Shown piece after piece: positions 27,533 through 36,353 of a stretch of 64,000 bases of DNA (position 1 is the stretch's first letter; each line of letters begins with the position of its first letter). The notes beneath the pieces are model-generated. The model saw only the letters and a list, made by a program, of their open reading frames with translations, had not been told where the DNA came from and did not search any database. The DNA comes from Cellulosilyticum sp. (GTDB taxonomy: Bacteria; Bacillota; Clostridia; Lachnospirales; Cellulosilyticaceae). The position numbers and the translations under genes are program-made. The stretch is taken from contig JAGAVZ010000253.1 in assembly GCA_017941635.1 (NCBI GenBank), positions 1 through 64,000 of the forward strand. The letters are read 5' to 3'.

Positions 27533-28822
27533 TTAAATACTGAAGAAAGCTTTCATCGCCTCAGTTGTATAAATAAAATCGTCAGCAGCCATTAATTCTC
27601 TAGCAGAGTGCATTGAAAGCATAGGTGTTCCAATGTCTACAGAACGGATACCTAAGTGACTTGCTGCAACTGGTCCGATTGTTGACCCACCACGTTCATC
27701 TGAGCGGTTAACAAATACTTGGAATGGAATATTATTTGCCTTACAAATACCAGCAAATACAGCATAAGAATCGCTATCTGTTGTATAGCTAAAGTTTGCA
27801 TTTACTTTAATAGCAGGACCTTTGCCTGGAAGTACTGGATTTGTAGGGTCGCTTTTTTCCATATAGTTTGGATGAGAAAGGTGAGCCACATCTCCTGAAA
27901 GCATAAATGAATTTTCAAGAGCCATAAATAAAGCTTCACGAGATTTACCCATTGCAAGTAAGATACGTTCGATTGTACGAATTAAGTAAGGAGAATCAGC
28001 ACCTTGTTTTGTATGGCTACCAATTTCTTCGTTATCGTAGCAAACGAACATAGAAATTCCTTTTTTAGAAGTGTTGTTAAGAATGGCTTCAAGTCCAGCA
28101 TAAGTCATAGAAAGGTCGTCTAATCTAGGTGCAGAGATAAACTCTTCCTTTAACCCTACTAACATGCTTTTTTCATATGGGTAAAGATAAAGATCAGCAT
28201 CTAGAATATCTTCAACTGAAACTTTAAGTGTATCAGCAAGTAGTTCAAGAATAAGGTTTTCCTTAACGGGTTCGTTTGTATAAGTTAACACTGGTAATGT
28301 GTCTTTTTGTTTATTCATTTTAACACCATTATTCACTTCACGGTTCATATGAATCGCTAAGCTAGGAATAATCAGAATAGGTTTATTCACATCAACTAGT
28401 TCTGTGCGTGGGCGTAATAAGTTATCTGATTTAAGTGCTACACGACCAGCGATAGAAAGTGGTCTGTCAAACCAAGTACTAAGAATTGCACCGCCATAAC
28501 CTTCAGTATTTAATTTGATATAGTTTTCTGTTTGCATTTGCGCATTAGGTTTGATTCTAAAGCCAGGAACATCATCATGTGTTCCAATGATTTTGAACCC
28601 TTCTTGTTCCACATCATCAGCATTAATACAAAAAGCAATAATAGCAGAATCGTTGATTGTTGTATAATATTTTCCTCCAACTTGTAACTCCCAAGCAGCA
28701 GAAGGATTTAAAAAGCTAAATGAAGCAGATTCTAAACGCTTGATGCAAGCAGTTGTTGCGTGAAACATTGTTGGACTTTCATCAATGAAGTCTAAAAGCT
28801 TATGCGTTAATTCAGTGTTCAT
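27533..28822 (-). CDS. M18-family metallo-aminopeptidase
   Basis: 429 residues of the M18 (aspartyl aminopeptidase) family, a cytosolic di-zinc exopeptidase. Metal-binding motifs: H-x-D in GTHDDVPGFRIKP (His82, Asp84), Glu pair in CYDNEEIGSHTKQGADSP, and the C-terminal His in GTPMLSMHSARELMA. Also DVAHLSHPNYMEKSDPTNP. The middle dimerisation domain is present. It removes N-terminal residues, probably acidic ones, from peptides. Monocistronic; the start follows an AGGGAGG-type site. Confidence 0.93.
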   Translation of the reverse strand: MNTELTHKLLDFIDESPTMFHATTACIKRLESASFSFLNPSAAWELQVGGKYYTTINDSAIIAFCINADDVEQEGFKIIGTHDDVPGFRIKPNAQMQTENYIKLNTEGYGGAILSTWFDRPLSIAGRVALKSDNLLRPRTELVDVNKPILIIPSLAIHMNREVNNGVKMNKQKDTLPVLTYTNEPVKENLILELLADTLKVSVEDILDADLYLYPYEKSMLVGLKEEFISAPRLDDLSMTYAGLEAILNNTSKKGISMFVCYDNEEIGSHTKQGADSPYLIRTIERILLAMGKSREALFMALENSFMLSGDVAHLSHPNYMEKSDPTNPVLPGKGPAIKVNANFSYTTDSDSYAVFAGICKANNIPFQVFVNRSDERGGSTIGPVAASHLGIRSVDIGTPMLSMHSARELMAADDFIYTTEAMKAFFSI

Positions 28823-28990
28823 AATAGGCCTCCCTTAAATGTTGATTAAAATTCTATCCCAAATTATACAGTAATTTAATGGGATTGGAAAGGCGAGGGA
28901 GAATGAGTATAAAACAGATGGAAATGAAAACATAAACTATGTGGACAAGGCCACCTGTTTTTATTATTTAAGGAAATATTCAAATTTGAG

Positions 28991-29019
28991 TTGACAAATC
29001 TTTTGAACGGTCATATCAT
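28991..29019 (+). promoter_or_regulatory. Sigma-A promoter of the metal ATPase gene
   Basis: TTGACA at 28991-28996, a 17-bp spacer and TATCAT at 29014-29019. It is 78 bp from the start codon. Confidence 0.72.
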
Positions 29020-29031
29020 GATATTAACAAA

Positions 29032-29055
29032 ACATATGAACAATCATTCATATAT
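29032..29055 (+). promoter_or_regulatory. SmtB/ArsR-type (CadC/CzrA-like) operator
   Basis: The inverted repeat ATATGAACAATCATTCATAT matches the well-known 12-2-12 operator of metal-sensing ArsR/SmtB repressors. Placed just after the predicted transcription start, it should block RNA polymerase until zinc or cadmium rises. No repressor gene of this type is next to it. Confidence 0.8.
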
Positions 29056-29097
29056 AAAGTGGTTTATATAAATAAATTATAAAAAGAGGTGAGGGGA

Positions 29098-31341
29098 ATG
29101 AAGTATACATTTCAGATTAGAGATTTAGACTGTGCCAACTGTGCGAATAAGATTGAAGTTGCACTTAATAAGCAGGATTATATTGAGGAAGCAAAGCTTA
29201 ACTTTATGCTAAGAAGATTAAATATCAGCAGCCATGAAGAGGATATTGAAGCTTTAAGAACTAAAATTGAAAAGTTAGCTGATAGCATTGAAAAAGGCGT
29301 TAAAGTTTTAATTGAACAAGATGAAGAAGAATATAAACCTCTCGGATATGATAAGGAATATGGATGTTGTGGAGTAAAACATCATCATGAACATAGGCAC
29401 AATGACTGTTTTGGAGCAACCACAGCAAATGAGATGAAATGCTGTAATGGAACACATAAGCACAATCATGATCATAACCATGATCATAACCATGAGGGAA
29501 AGATGCAGGATAAAGAAAAATGGTTACTCATAGGTGGCATTCTTTTAGCAGGTGTAGGAATCATTACGGATATAAATCTTTTCTTTATCATCGCCTATAT
29601 TTGTGTAGGTTATGATATCGTATGGCAAGCGGCTAAGAATCTTTTAAAAGGTAGAATGTTGGATGAGAACTTTCTTATGACACTTGCAACAGTAGCAGCA
29701 TTTATCATAGGAGAATATCCAGAAGCTGTTGCTGTTATGATTTTCTATAAAATTGGGGAATACATGCAAGGGAAAGCTGTTGGTTATTCTAGAAAAGAAA
29801 TTGCCAAAGCAATGGATATCAGACCAGACTTTGCAAGAGTGATTAGAGAAGGGAAAGAGCAAGTGGTTAACCCACAGGCAGTTAAAGTAGGCGATATTTT
29901 AGAAGTAAGAGTAGGAGAAAAACTACCTTTAGATGGTGTGATTATTGAAGGAACAAGTTTATTAGATACATCAATGTTAACAGGAGAGGCAGTACCAACA
30001 CCTGTTACTGTTGGTAGTGAGGTATTAAGTGGTTCGATTAATAAAGAAGGTGTCCTTAAAGTTAAGGTGACAACAAGCTTTAAAAATAGTACAGTTTCAA
30101 AAATCTTAGAACTCATTGAAAATGCAACAAGTAAAAAATCTAAATCAGAGAACTTTATTACAAAGTTTGCAAGATGGTATACACCAATTGTAGTAGGTTT
30201 AGCAGTTTTCACAGCTATTGTACCATCTATTATTACAGGCAATTGGGAGCAGTGGATTTACTCAAGTATTATCTTCCTCGTTATTTCTTGTCCATGTGCA
30301 GTAGTGGTTTCTGTACCACTTGGTTTCTTTGCAGGGCTTGGGGCATCAGCACATAAAGGCGTTCTGATTAAAGGAAGTAACTATTTAGAAGAGCTTAATG
30401 GAATTGATACAATTGTATTAGACAAAACAGGAACAATTACTAAAGGGAAATTTGGAATTACCCATATTGTAGAAATGAACGAAACAAAAGAAAATATTTT
30501 ACACTATGCGGCAAGCCTAGAGCAAAGCTCAAATCACCCAATTGCACGATCTATTGTAGAAGCTTATAACAGTAAAGTTTATCTTGAAGTTTCTGATTTA
30601 AAAGAAATTAGTGGAGAAGGAATTATTGCAACAGTTCAAGGCGAGCAAATTTTGGCAGGAAATGAAAAATTAATGGCAAGATACAATATCCAATTACCAA
30701 AGGTAGATTATCTTGGTTCTTATGTTTATGTAGCAAAGAATCAAACTGCACTTGGTTGTATTGTGGTAGCAGATCAAATTAAAGAAGATAGTCAATCAGC
30801 GATTAGTAAATTAAAAGCACGTGGCATCAAAACGGTAGTCATGCTTACAGGGGATAAAAAGGAAATTGCAAATGAGGTTGGAAAAGAAGTTGGCGTAGAC
30901 CAAGTTTATGCAGAACTTTTACCACAGGATAAAGTTGAAAAGTTAGAATCTATCCTTGAAGAAGGCAAAGTAGCATTCGTAGGAGATGGCATCAACGATG
31001 CGCCAGTTTTAGCCAGAGCAGATATCGGAATTGCTATGGGCGGTGTAGGTAGTGATGCAGCTATTGAAGCAGCAGATGTGGTACTGATGACAGATGAACT
31101 TTCATCAATAGCGGATGTATTAGAAGTTGCCAAACGTACAAGACAAATAGTTACTCAAAACATTGTTTTTGCATTAGGGGTTAAATTTATTGTTATGGCA
31201 TTAAGCTTATTTGGCATTGCAAATATGTGGTTAGCAATTTTTGCGGATGTTGGGGTGTCACTAATTGCCGTTATGAATTCAATTAGAGTATTAGGTGGTA
31301 ACTTAGGTTATATCAAAGAAATGCTCCAAAGTAAAAATTAA
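29098..31341 (+). CDS. cadA: Zn2+/Cd2+/Pb2+-exporting P1B-type ATPase
   Basis: 747 residues from ATG 29098 (the GTG nine bases earlier lies inside the ribosome site). Domains: an N-terminal HMA domain with DCANCANK; a His-rich loop with many HNHDHNHDHN units near residues 95-140; TM helices; the CPC motif at residues 398-400 followed by AVVVSVPLG, the P1B-2 pattern; the phosphorylation motif DKTGT with Asp442; the HP motif SSNHPIARS; and GDGINDAPVLARADIGIAMG. The CPC context and His-rich loop point to zinc or cadmium export, not copper. The operator just upstream is the right kind for this substrate. Confidence 0.92.
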   Translation: MKYTFQIRDLDCANCANKIEVALNKQDYIEEAKLNFMLRRLNISSHEEDIEALRTKIEKLADSIEKGVKVLIEQDEEEYKPLGYDKEYGCCGVKHHHEHRHNDCFGATTANEMKCCNGTHKHNHDHNHDHNHEGKMQDKEKWLLIGGILLAGVGIITDINLFFIIAYICVGYDIVWQAAKNLLKGRMLDENFLMTLATVAAFIIGEYPEAVAVMIFYKIGEYMQGKAVGYSRKEIAKAMDIRPDFARVIREGKEQVVNPQAVKVGDILEVRVGEKLPLDGVIIEGTSLLDTSMLTGEAVPTPVTVGSEVLSGSINKEGVLKVKVTTSFKNSTVSKILELIENATSKKSKSENFITKFARWYTPIVVGLAVFTAIVPSIITGNWEQWIYSSIIFLVISCPCAVVVSVPLGFFAGLGASAHKGVLIKGSNYLEELNGIDTIVLDKTGTITKGKFGITHIVEMNETKENILHYAASLEQSSNHPIARSIVEAYNSKVYLEVSDLKEISGEGIIATVQGEQILAGNEKLMARYNIQLPKVDYLGSYVYVAKNQTALGCIVVADQIKEDSQSAISKLKARGIKTVVMLTGDKKEIANEVGKEVGVDQVYAELLPQDKVEKLESILEEGKVAFVGDGINDAPVLARADIGIAMGGVGSDAAIEAADVVLMTDELSSIADVLEVAKRTRQIVTQNIVFALGVKFIVMALSLFGIANMWLAIFADVGVSLIAVMNSIRVLGGNLGYIKEMLQSKN

Positions 31342-31673
31342 CAAGTTCACTACAAAAAAGATGATATCAATAAGAGAAATAGAGAAAAATAGAAGAAATC
31401 ATAAGTAAACAAAGGAAATAGCAAAATAGGAACGAAGAAGACCAAACAATCAGTCTTAATCGTTCCTATTTTTTATTGCTACAAAGCTGAATTAATTGCG
31501 TCATTATTTATACCAAGCATCTTTTTTATCATCGAAAATAATAATGTATGAATATAAGTTTTAAGGTGCTATTACATAGATATATCGTTTTGAATAAAGT
31601 ACGTATGTTTCAAGAAAAAATCTATCATAAAGTTCTGCTTTTCACATAAAACTAGAAGGTTGATAGACAGAAG
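31342..31673. other. Intergenic region after the metal ATPase gene
   Basis: It contains the ATPase terminator (31424-31475). The last 200 bp have no gene or recognisable signal. Confidence 0.6.
31424..31475 (+). terminator. Terminator after the metal ATPase gene
   Basis: AAATAGGAACGA and TCGTTCCTATTT pair around a second short stem (AAGAC/GTCTT), with TTTTTT following. Confidence 0.85.
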
Positions 31674-32402
31674 TTACTGGTCATCAGAGTGGAGAACAGA
31701 ACGATAATAGTCTTTGAGATGAATGGCAATATTGAGTTTATCAGGTGGAATAGGCACAGTTAAAGTAAAAGATGAAGAATCGTCTAAGTCACCAAAACCA
31801 TATTCAAAAATGAGTAGATTTTCTTTACCAATATAAATATTAATGTCTTCTAAAAGATGAAAAGAACGAGTCAGTTGAGTGAGTTCGTCAATGAAATAAA
31901 TACAATCTTCACCGAAAATAACGGTGTTTTCAGTTTTTGCAAGCGCAGCATAATAGGCATTAATAAATCTCAGAGCAATAATAAAAATAAGAAGGCAAAG
32001 AACAGCGAAGATGTAGCCGAGATATAGAACATAGGTGCCACCACTATAGGCAAATATGAGAGAAAAGATAAGAGAGAGGATAAGAATTAATGTAGCTGTA
32101 GCGATAGAATAGTGCTTTTCTTCTTTCATAAAGCGATTCACAGTTTCGGAGCTATTAATAGGATAAGTCCAACGTGCAATAACTGGAGTGTTGCCAGAAA
32201 GTAGATTTTTGATGGCGATATATTTTTTATGATGAACAGCAAAAAGTACAATACCTACAAAAATGCAGGCAAAGGAACAGATTGAAAGTGCACTTTTGCT
32301 GGAAAGTGGAAGTGTTTCCAGGACAAAGCCTGAGATAGAAAAGATGATGCCTAATAATAGGACAAGTATCGAAAAAACGCAACAAGTGTATTCTTTTTTC
32401 AT
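31674..32402 (-). CDS. Hypothetical four-helix membrane protein
   Basis: 242 residues, family not recognised. Two hydrophobic hairpins (about residues 8-56 and 100-150) flank a short cytoplasmic loop, followed by a roughly 90-residue soluble C-terminal domain with beta-rich pattern (VIFGEDCIYFIDELTQL, LLIFEYGFGDLDDSSSFTLTVPIP). The layout resembles many small clostridial membrane proteins in which a PH-like domain follows the helices, but I cannot confirm that. The ribosome site GGGAGGG precedes the ATG. No partner gene is adjacent. Confidence 0.7.
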   Translation of the reverse strand: MKKEYTCCVFSILVLLLGIIFSISGFVLETLPLSSKSALSICSFACIFVGIVLFAVHHKKYIAIKNLLSGNTPVIARWTYPINSSETVNRFMKEEKHYSIATATLILILSLIFSLIFAYSGGTYVLYLGYIFAVLCLLIFIIALRFINAYYAALAKTENTVIFGEDCIYFIDELTQLTRSFHLLEDINIYIGKENLLIFEYGFGDLDDSSSFTLTVPIPPDKLNIAIHLKDYYRSVLHSDDQ

Positions 32403-32581
32403 AAGCAGCCCTCCCGTTGCAATAAAAAGTGTGTCTATTCTTATTATATGAAGGATAAGTATTTAGGGTTACAGAATATGGAAAAAATGAAAGAATTAAG
32501 AGTAGCTTTCATCAGAGTAACTAGCAGGTTGTAGTTGAAAGATTTAAATAGCTTAAAGAGTAGAAAATAGGAATTATAAGA

Positions 32582-32610
32582 TTTACAAAAAATGCCTCTC
32601 TTGATATAAT
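32582..32610 (+). promoter_or_regulatory. Sigma-A promoter of the polymerase operon
   Basis: TTTACA at 32582-32587, a 17-bp spacer and a perfect TATAAT at 32605-32610. The LexA-like box starts 6 bp downstream. Confidence 0.78.
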
Positions 32611-32616
32611 AAAAAT

Positions 32617-32630
32617 CGAACATATATTCG
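32617..32630 (+). promoter_or_regulatory. LexA (SOS) box candidate
   Basis: CGAACATATATTCG matches the Gram-positive SOS box CGAACRNRYGTTYC at 12 of 14 positions and is nearly palindromic. It lies over the expected transcription start of the DNA-polymerase Y operon, the place a repressor would need. Confidence 0.65.
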
Positions 32631-32726
32631 GTGCGCGTGGGTATAATTTAAGTATCATCATTTATTTATTTTGCCCAAGATGTAACCACTTTGGTTGTTA
32701 GTTTATATTTACAAGGAGAGATAGAG

Positions 32727-32999
32727 ATGGGGAATATCAATAAACCAATAGAAATGATTTCTTGTTGTAATACATTAGGGGAGATTGTTCCGATTAAGTT
32801 TAGAATAGAAGGGGAAGGGCATGAGATGCTTGTAGCCTCTATTAAAGAATTACTTTACAAAAGTGAAAGTCATAAAGCAGGTATTCAGACTTTTGAATAC
32901 GGATGTAAAATTAAAATCGAAGATAGAGAGCAGTTAGTAGAAGTGAGCTATCAGGTTCAAAGTCATAGATGGATTATGAAGAAGATTATTTATGGATAG
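32727..32999 (+). CDS. Small protein upstream of DNA polymerase Y
   Basis: 90 residues from ATG 32727 (AAGGAG 8 bp upstream); a longer opening 12 codons earlier lacks a ribosome site. It has no signal peptide or membrane segment. Its beta-rich pattern, PIEMISCCNTLGEIVPIKFRIEG through VSYQVQSHRWIMKKI, is like small proteins that precede Y-family polymerase genes in clostridia, comparable in position to YolD-type proteins, though that family link is inferred. It is the first gene of the predicted SOS operon, so a damage-response function is probable. Confidence 0.7.
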   Translation: MGNINKPIEMISCCNTLGEIVPIKFRIEGEGHEMLVASIKELLYKSESHKAGIQTFEYGCKIKIEDREQLVEVSYQVQSHRWIMKKIIYG

Positions 33000-33129
33000 T
33001 AGGGAAACAAAAGAAATAAAGAATATAGACATAAAGCAATAGTGAGCATGTAAATAAAAAGTGTAACACATAGATAAGGGATATATCACATAGGTAAAAG
33101 AGTAATAAAAAATAAGAAAGGTAGTAGAA

Positions 33130-34560
33130 GTGGCAGAAACAATTATATTTCATGTGGATGTAAACTCAGCTTTTTTAAGCTGGGAGGCAAGTTATCGAAA
33201 GGATATATTAGGAGAAGAGGTTGATTTAAGAGAGATTGCTTCAGCTATTGGTGGGGATAGAGAAAAAAGAAAAGGTATTATCTTAGCCAAATCAACACCA
33301 GCCAAGGCTTATCAGATTCAAACAGGTGAGCCTATTGTTGCTGCGCTCAAAAAGTGTCCAGAGCTTATGATTGTCAAACCAAACTTCGAGCTTTATGTGA
33401 AGTGCTCTAGAGCTTTTATGAAAATTTTAAGGGAATATACCCCTATAGTAGAGCAATACTCTATTGATGAAGCGTTTATGGATATGACGGGAACACAAGG
33501 GTTATATGGTGACCCTATTCAAGTGGCTCATTTAATTAAGGATAGAATTTATAATGAGCTTGGATTTACAGTCAATATTGGGATATCCAACAATAAGTTA
33601 CTGGCAAAAATGGCAGGAGATTTTGAAAAGCCTAACAAGGTACATACATTATTTCCTCATGAAATTGAAAAGAAAATGTGGCCACTACCTGTAAGAGAAC
33701 TGTTTTTCGTGGGAAGAAGTGCAGAGAAAACACTAAAATTATTAGGAATCAAAACAATTGGTGATTTGGCAAGAGCAGACGTTAAGCTACTCAAAATGCA
33801 TCTCAAAAAGCAAGGAGAGACTATCTACCGTTATGCTCATGGTATCGATGAAACGCCTGTAGAACAAGTAGCTGCACCCAATAAAGGCTATGGCAATTCT
33901 ATGACCATTCCTTATGATGTAGACACCATAGAAGGGGCAAAGCGAGTCCTACTCTCATTAAGTGAAACAGTAGCAAGCCGCCTTAGGGCAGACCATATGG
34001 AAGCAAGTTGTATTTCAGTAGGTTTAGTAGACCATGACTTTGTACATTTTTCAAAACAGATGACGCTTAAGACTAACACATGCCATACACAAGAGATTTA
34101 TGAATGTGCCTGTGAAATATTCGAAAAGTTATGGGATGGCCGTACACCTATTAGACAGCTAGGTGTACACACAACGAAGCTAACAGATGCCAATATCCAT
34201 CAAATAACCTTATTTGAGCAGGAGAGTTTATATAGTCCATCAAAAAATAATCAATTATCAAGACCTAATACCAAACATGAAGAGTCACAAAATAGCCAGT
34301 CATTGAGGAATGATACTAATACTAAAAGTAATCAATTTCAGATGAAACAAATAAGCTCATCTTGCAAAAAGCAGCAAGATACTTATTTAAAATATGAAAA
34401 GAACAGGAAACTTGCTAAGCTAGATACAGCTATAGATGCTATTCGCAGTAAATTTGGGGATGACTCTATCAAACGTGCTACTTTTTTAGAAGGAAAGATA
34501 GACCATATGGCAGGTGGACTTTCAAAAGAAAAAAAGAACGGCATTACAAAGGAAGTATAA
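33130..34560 (+). CDS. dinB: Y-family DNA polymerase (DinB/UmuC type)
   Basis: 476 residues, GTG start with AAAGG 8 bp upstream. The catalytic palm has DVNSAFLSWEA (first metal Asp near residue 9), the active-site motif YSIDEAFMDMTG near 111-121, and the helix-hairpin-helix region LLGIKTIGDLARA. The little-finger domain follows, then a polar Ser/Gln/Asn linker (about 370-420) and a C-terminal helix LDTAIDAIRSKFGDD. The wording DVNSAFLSWEA separates this group from short DinB. It performs low-fidelity translesion synthesis. The LexA-like box upstream implies SOS induction. I cannot identify a sliding-clamp peptide with certainty. Confidence 0.9.
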   Translation: MAETIIFHVDVNSAFLSWEASYRKDILGEEVDLREIASAIGGDREKRKGIILAKSTPAKAYQIQTGEPIVAALKKCPELMIVKPNFELYVKCSRAFMKILREYTPIVEQYSIDEAFMDMTGTQGLYGDPIQVAHLIKDRIYNELGFTVNIGISNNKLLAKMAGDFEKPNKVHTLFPHEIEKKMWPLPVRELFFVGRSAEKTLKLLGIKTIGDLARADVKLLKMHLKKQGETIYRYAHGIDETPVEQVAAPNKGYGNSMTIPYDVDTIEGAKRVLLSLSETVASRLRADHMEASCISVGLVDHDFVHFSKQMTLKTNTCHTQEIYECACEIFEKLWDGRTPIRQLGVHTTKLTDANIHQITLFEQESLYSPSKNNQLSRPNTKHEESQNSQSLRNDTNTKSNQFQMKQISSSCKKQQDTYLKYEKNRKLAKLDTAIDAIRSKFGDDSIKRATFLEGKIDHMAGGLSKEKKNGITKEV

Positions 34561-34689
34561 AATCAATTATTCTACCTTATACTATGAGAAGAGTGACAAC
34601 AAAAGCTTTCCTTATCATCGCTTTAGTAATAAGAAAGATGGCTAGGAAGGTTTTGATAGAGTCACATCTTATACAAGGAGGAGAAGCTA

Positions 34690-34845
34690 ATGGCAAAGGC
34701 AGGAATGAGACGTCCAGATCCAAGTGAGCCTCATGGCACAGAGAGTAATCATAAAACCCACTATTCAAAAAATGAGGTAGAGCCAGTACCAGAAATCCAA
34801 GGCAAAGCCAAAACAGGTAATAAAAAAGCTGGGAAAATTTATTAA
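34690..34845 (+). CDS. 51-residue basic protein downstream of dinB
   Basis: ATG 34690 with an AAGGAGGAG ribosome site 8 bp upstream encodes MAKAGMRRPDPSEPHGTESN and continues to a Lys-rich C-terminus (EIQGKAKTGNKKAGKIY). It was found by reading the sequence; its spacing, strong site and own terminator argue that it is real. It is basic, probably unstructured, and of unknown function. As the third gene of the operon it may act with the polymerase. Confidence 0.7.
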   Translation: MAKAGMRRPDPSEPHGTESNHKTHYSKNEVEPVPEIQGKAKTGNKKAGKIY

Positions 34846-34855
34846 TATAAAAATT

Positions 34856-34888
34856 AAGGAAGACTATGTATAATTTAGTCTTCCTTTT
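34856..34888 (+). terminator. Terminator of the polymerase operon
   Basis: A perfect 11-bp stem AAGGAAGACTA / TAGTCTTCCTT with a 9-nt loop is followed by TT. Confidence 0.85.
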
Positions 34889-34967
34889 AATATATAAAAA
34901 ATTGGGTGTTCTTTTTACATAAGGCTTGATAGAAAAGGGGTAGGAGGAAATTGACAAAGGAAATTTC

Positions 34968-34996
34968 TTGACACTACCTATATTATAAAATACTAT
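34968..34996 (+). promoter_or_regulatory. Promoter of corA
   Basis: TTGACA at 34968-34973, 17-bp spacer, TACTAT at 34991-34996 (4 of 6). It implies a 5' leader of about 240 nt. Confidence 0.6.
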
Positions 34997-35021
34997 TATA
35001 AAGGGTTAGTATGAAAACCTA

Positions 35022-35163
35022 AAATTTGACAGATAATAACAAAGGAGAGTGAGTATACAGTGGACGTCGGACCGAGTTGTAGGCGTTATAAGTTTCAATT
35101 GAATAAAAAGAATACTCACTTTGATTTAATGCAAAGGTAAGTTTTTTGTGCTGTCAAAAATTT
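35022..35163 (+). ncRNA. Structured corA leader, candidate riboswitch of unknown class
   Basis: Nested inverted repeats: outer arms AAATTTGACAG (35022-35032) with CTGTCAAAAATTT (35151-35163, two extra A); inner P1-like stem AGTGAGTAT (35048-35056) with ATACTCACT (35112-35120), enclosing 55 nt. The 3' arm of P1 overlaps the 5' arm of a terminator-like hairpin (35114-35142, one mismatch and one bulge) ending in TTTTTT. The two folds exclude one another, the layout of a transcriptional riboswitch. I compared from memory with M-box, NiCo, Mn2+ and fluoride types and saw no match. No fold energy was computed. Confidence 0.5.
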
Positions 35164-35244
35164 GAGCATAGTATGATACAAGTTTTGATTCACATCAAGA
35201 TACACTTGCCTTAAATGAGGGTGAGGGGTGGAGGATGTGAAGAC

Positions 35245-36180
35245 ATGAAACAAATTTTTAAAACATTTGATACAGGTTTTGAAAAAATAGACACATTTGA
35301 GGATGGTGCATGGATTAACTTAATTAATCCAACTCCACAAGAGATTAGTGAGATTTCGGCTCAGTTTGATATTGAGACAAATCATATCTTATCCGCACTG
35401 GATGAAGAAGAACGTGCACGTATTGAAGTGGATGATAACTGTACAGTTATTATCGTGGACGTTCCAATCAAAGAGGCAGATGAAGGTATCGGTGAATATG
35501 TTACAATTCCAATGACGATTATCCTTGGAGATAAGTTCATTATCACAACATGCCTTAAAAACATTAAGCTCCTCGAAGATTTCTCTTCTGGAAAAGTGAA
35601 GGGATTCTTTACCTATAAGAAAACAAGATTTATTTTACAATTACTATATAAAAATGCTTCTTACTATCTTCAATACTTAAGACAGATTGACCGCTTAAGT
35701 CACAAGAATGAGCAAGAACTTCAAAAGTCTCTTAAAAATAAAGAGCTTATTGAGCTTCTGGACTTAGAGAAGAGTTTGGTTTACTTTACAACTTCTCTTC
35801 GTGCCAATGAAATCGTTCTTGAGAAGATGATGAGAATGGAAACAATCAAACAGTATCCTGAAGATCAAGATTTACTTGAGGATGTTATCATTGAAAATAA
35901 ACAGGCCATCGAGATGGCGAATATATATAGCAATATCTTAAGTGGAACAAGAGATGCTTTTGCTTCGGTTATTTCCAACAACTTAAATATTGTGATGAAG
36001 ACATTAACATCAATTACAATCGTAATGTCTATTCCAACAATGATTGCGAGTTTCTTTGGAATGAATGTAAATGGTATTCCTTTCGGAAACATGCCACATG
36101 CTTTTATGTTTATTGTGATTTTATCATTCATCTTATCAGCAGTATTAGCAATCTTTATGATTAAGAAAAAATTGTTTTAA
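35245..36180 (+). CDS. corA: CorA-family divalent metal transporter
   Basis: 311 residues from ATG 35245, reached from a GGTGGAGG site; the ATG 10 codons earlier has no upstream site. The long N-terminal cytoplasmic funnel is followed by two C-terminal helices, the first ending in the selectivity motif GMN (FFGMNVNGIPFG, about residues 269-280), then a short charged tail (MIKKKLF). It forms a pentameric channel for Mg2+, and in some branches Co2+, Ni2+ or Zn2+. The upstream leader suggests control by an RNA signal, possibly the metal itself. Monocistronic. Confidence 0.92.
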   Translation: MKQIFKTFDTGFEKIDTFEDGAWINLINPTPQEISEISAQFDIETNHILSALDEEERARIEVDDNCTVIIVDVPIKEADEGIGEYVTIPMTIILGDKFIITTCLKNIKLLEDFSSGKVKGFFTYKKTRFILQLLYKNASYYLQYLRQIDRLSHKNEQELQKSLKNKELIELLDLEKSLVYFTTSLRANEIVLEKMMRMETIKQYPEDQDLLEDVIIENKQAIEMANIYSNILSGTRDAFASVISNNLNIVMKTLTSITIVMSIPTMIASFFGMNVNGIPFGNMPHAFMFIVILSFILSAVLAIFMIKKKLF

Positions 36181-36353
36181 TCCACAAATTTATTCACAAG
36201 TTAGGAAAAATGTGGATAATTTAAAATTAGAATGATATCAAAGTGGATAAATAAAGAGAGGGAAATGAGTGTAAACTATTTCCTTTTCTTTTTATGGAAA
36301 AATATCTAATGTAAAAGGTTTAGTAAAGGGTATTAGGGAATAGGGGAAATAAG

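Larger units (their letters stand above)
32403..32726 (+). other. Divergent intergenic region with SOS-type promoter
   Basis: The stretch holds the start region of the minus-strand membrane protein, then the promoter and LexA-like box described separately, then about 80 bp of leader before the first gene of the polymerase operon. Confidence 0.65.

Noticed and set aside
34583-34729. Frame beginning MRRVTTKAFLIIALV between dinB and the 51-residue gene
   Set aside because: There is no ribosome site, and it overlaps the better-supported small gene in a different frame.
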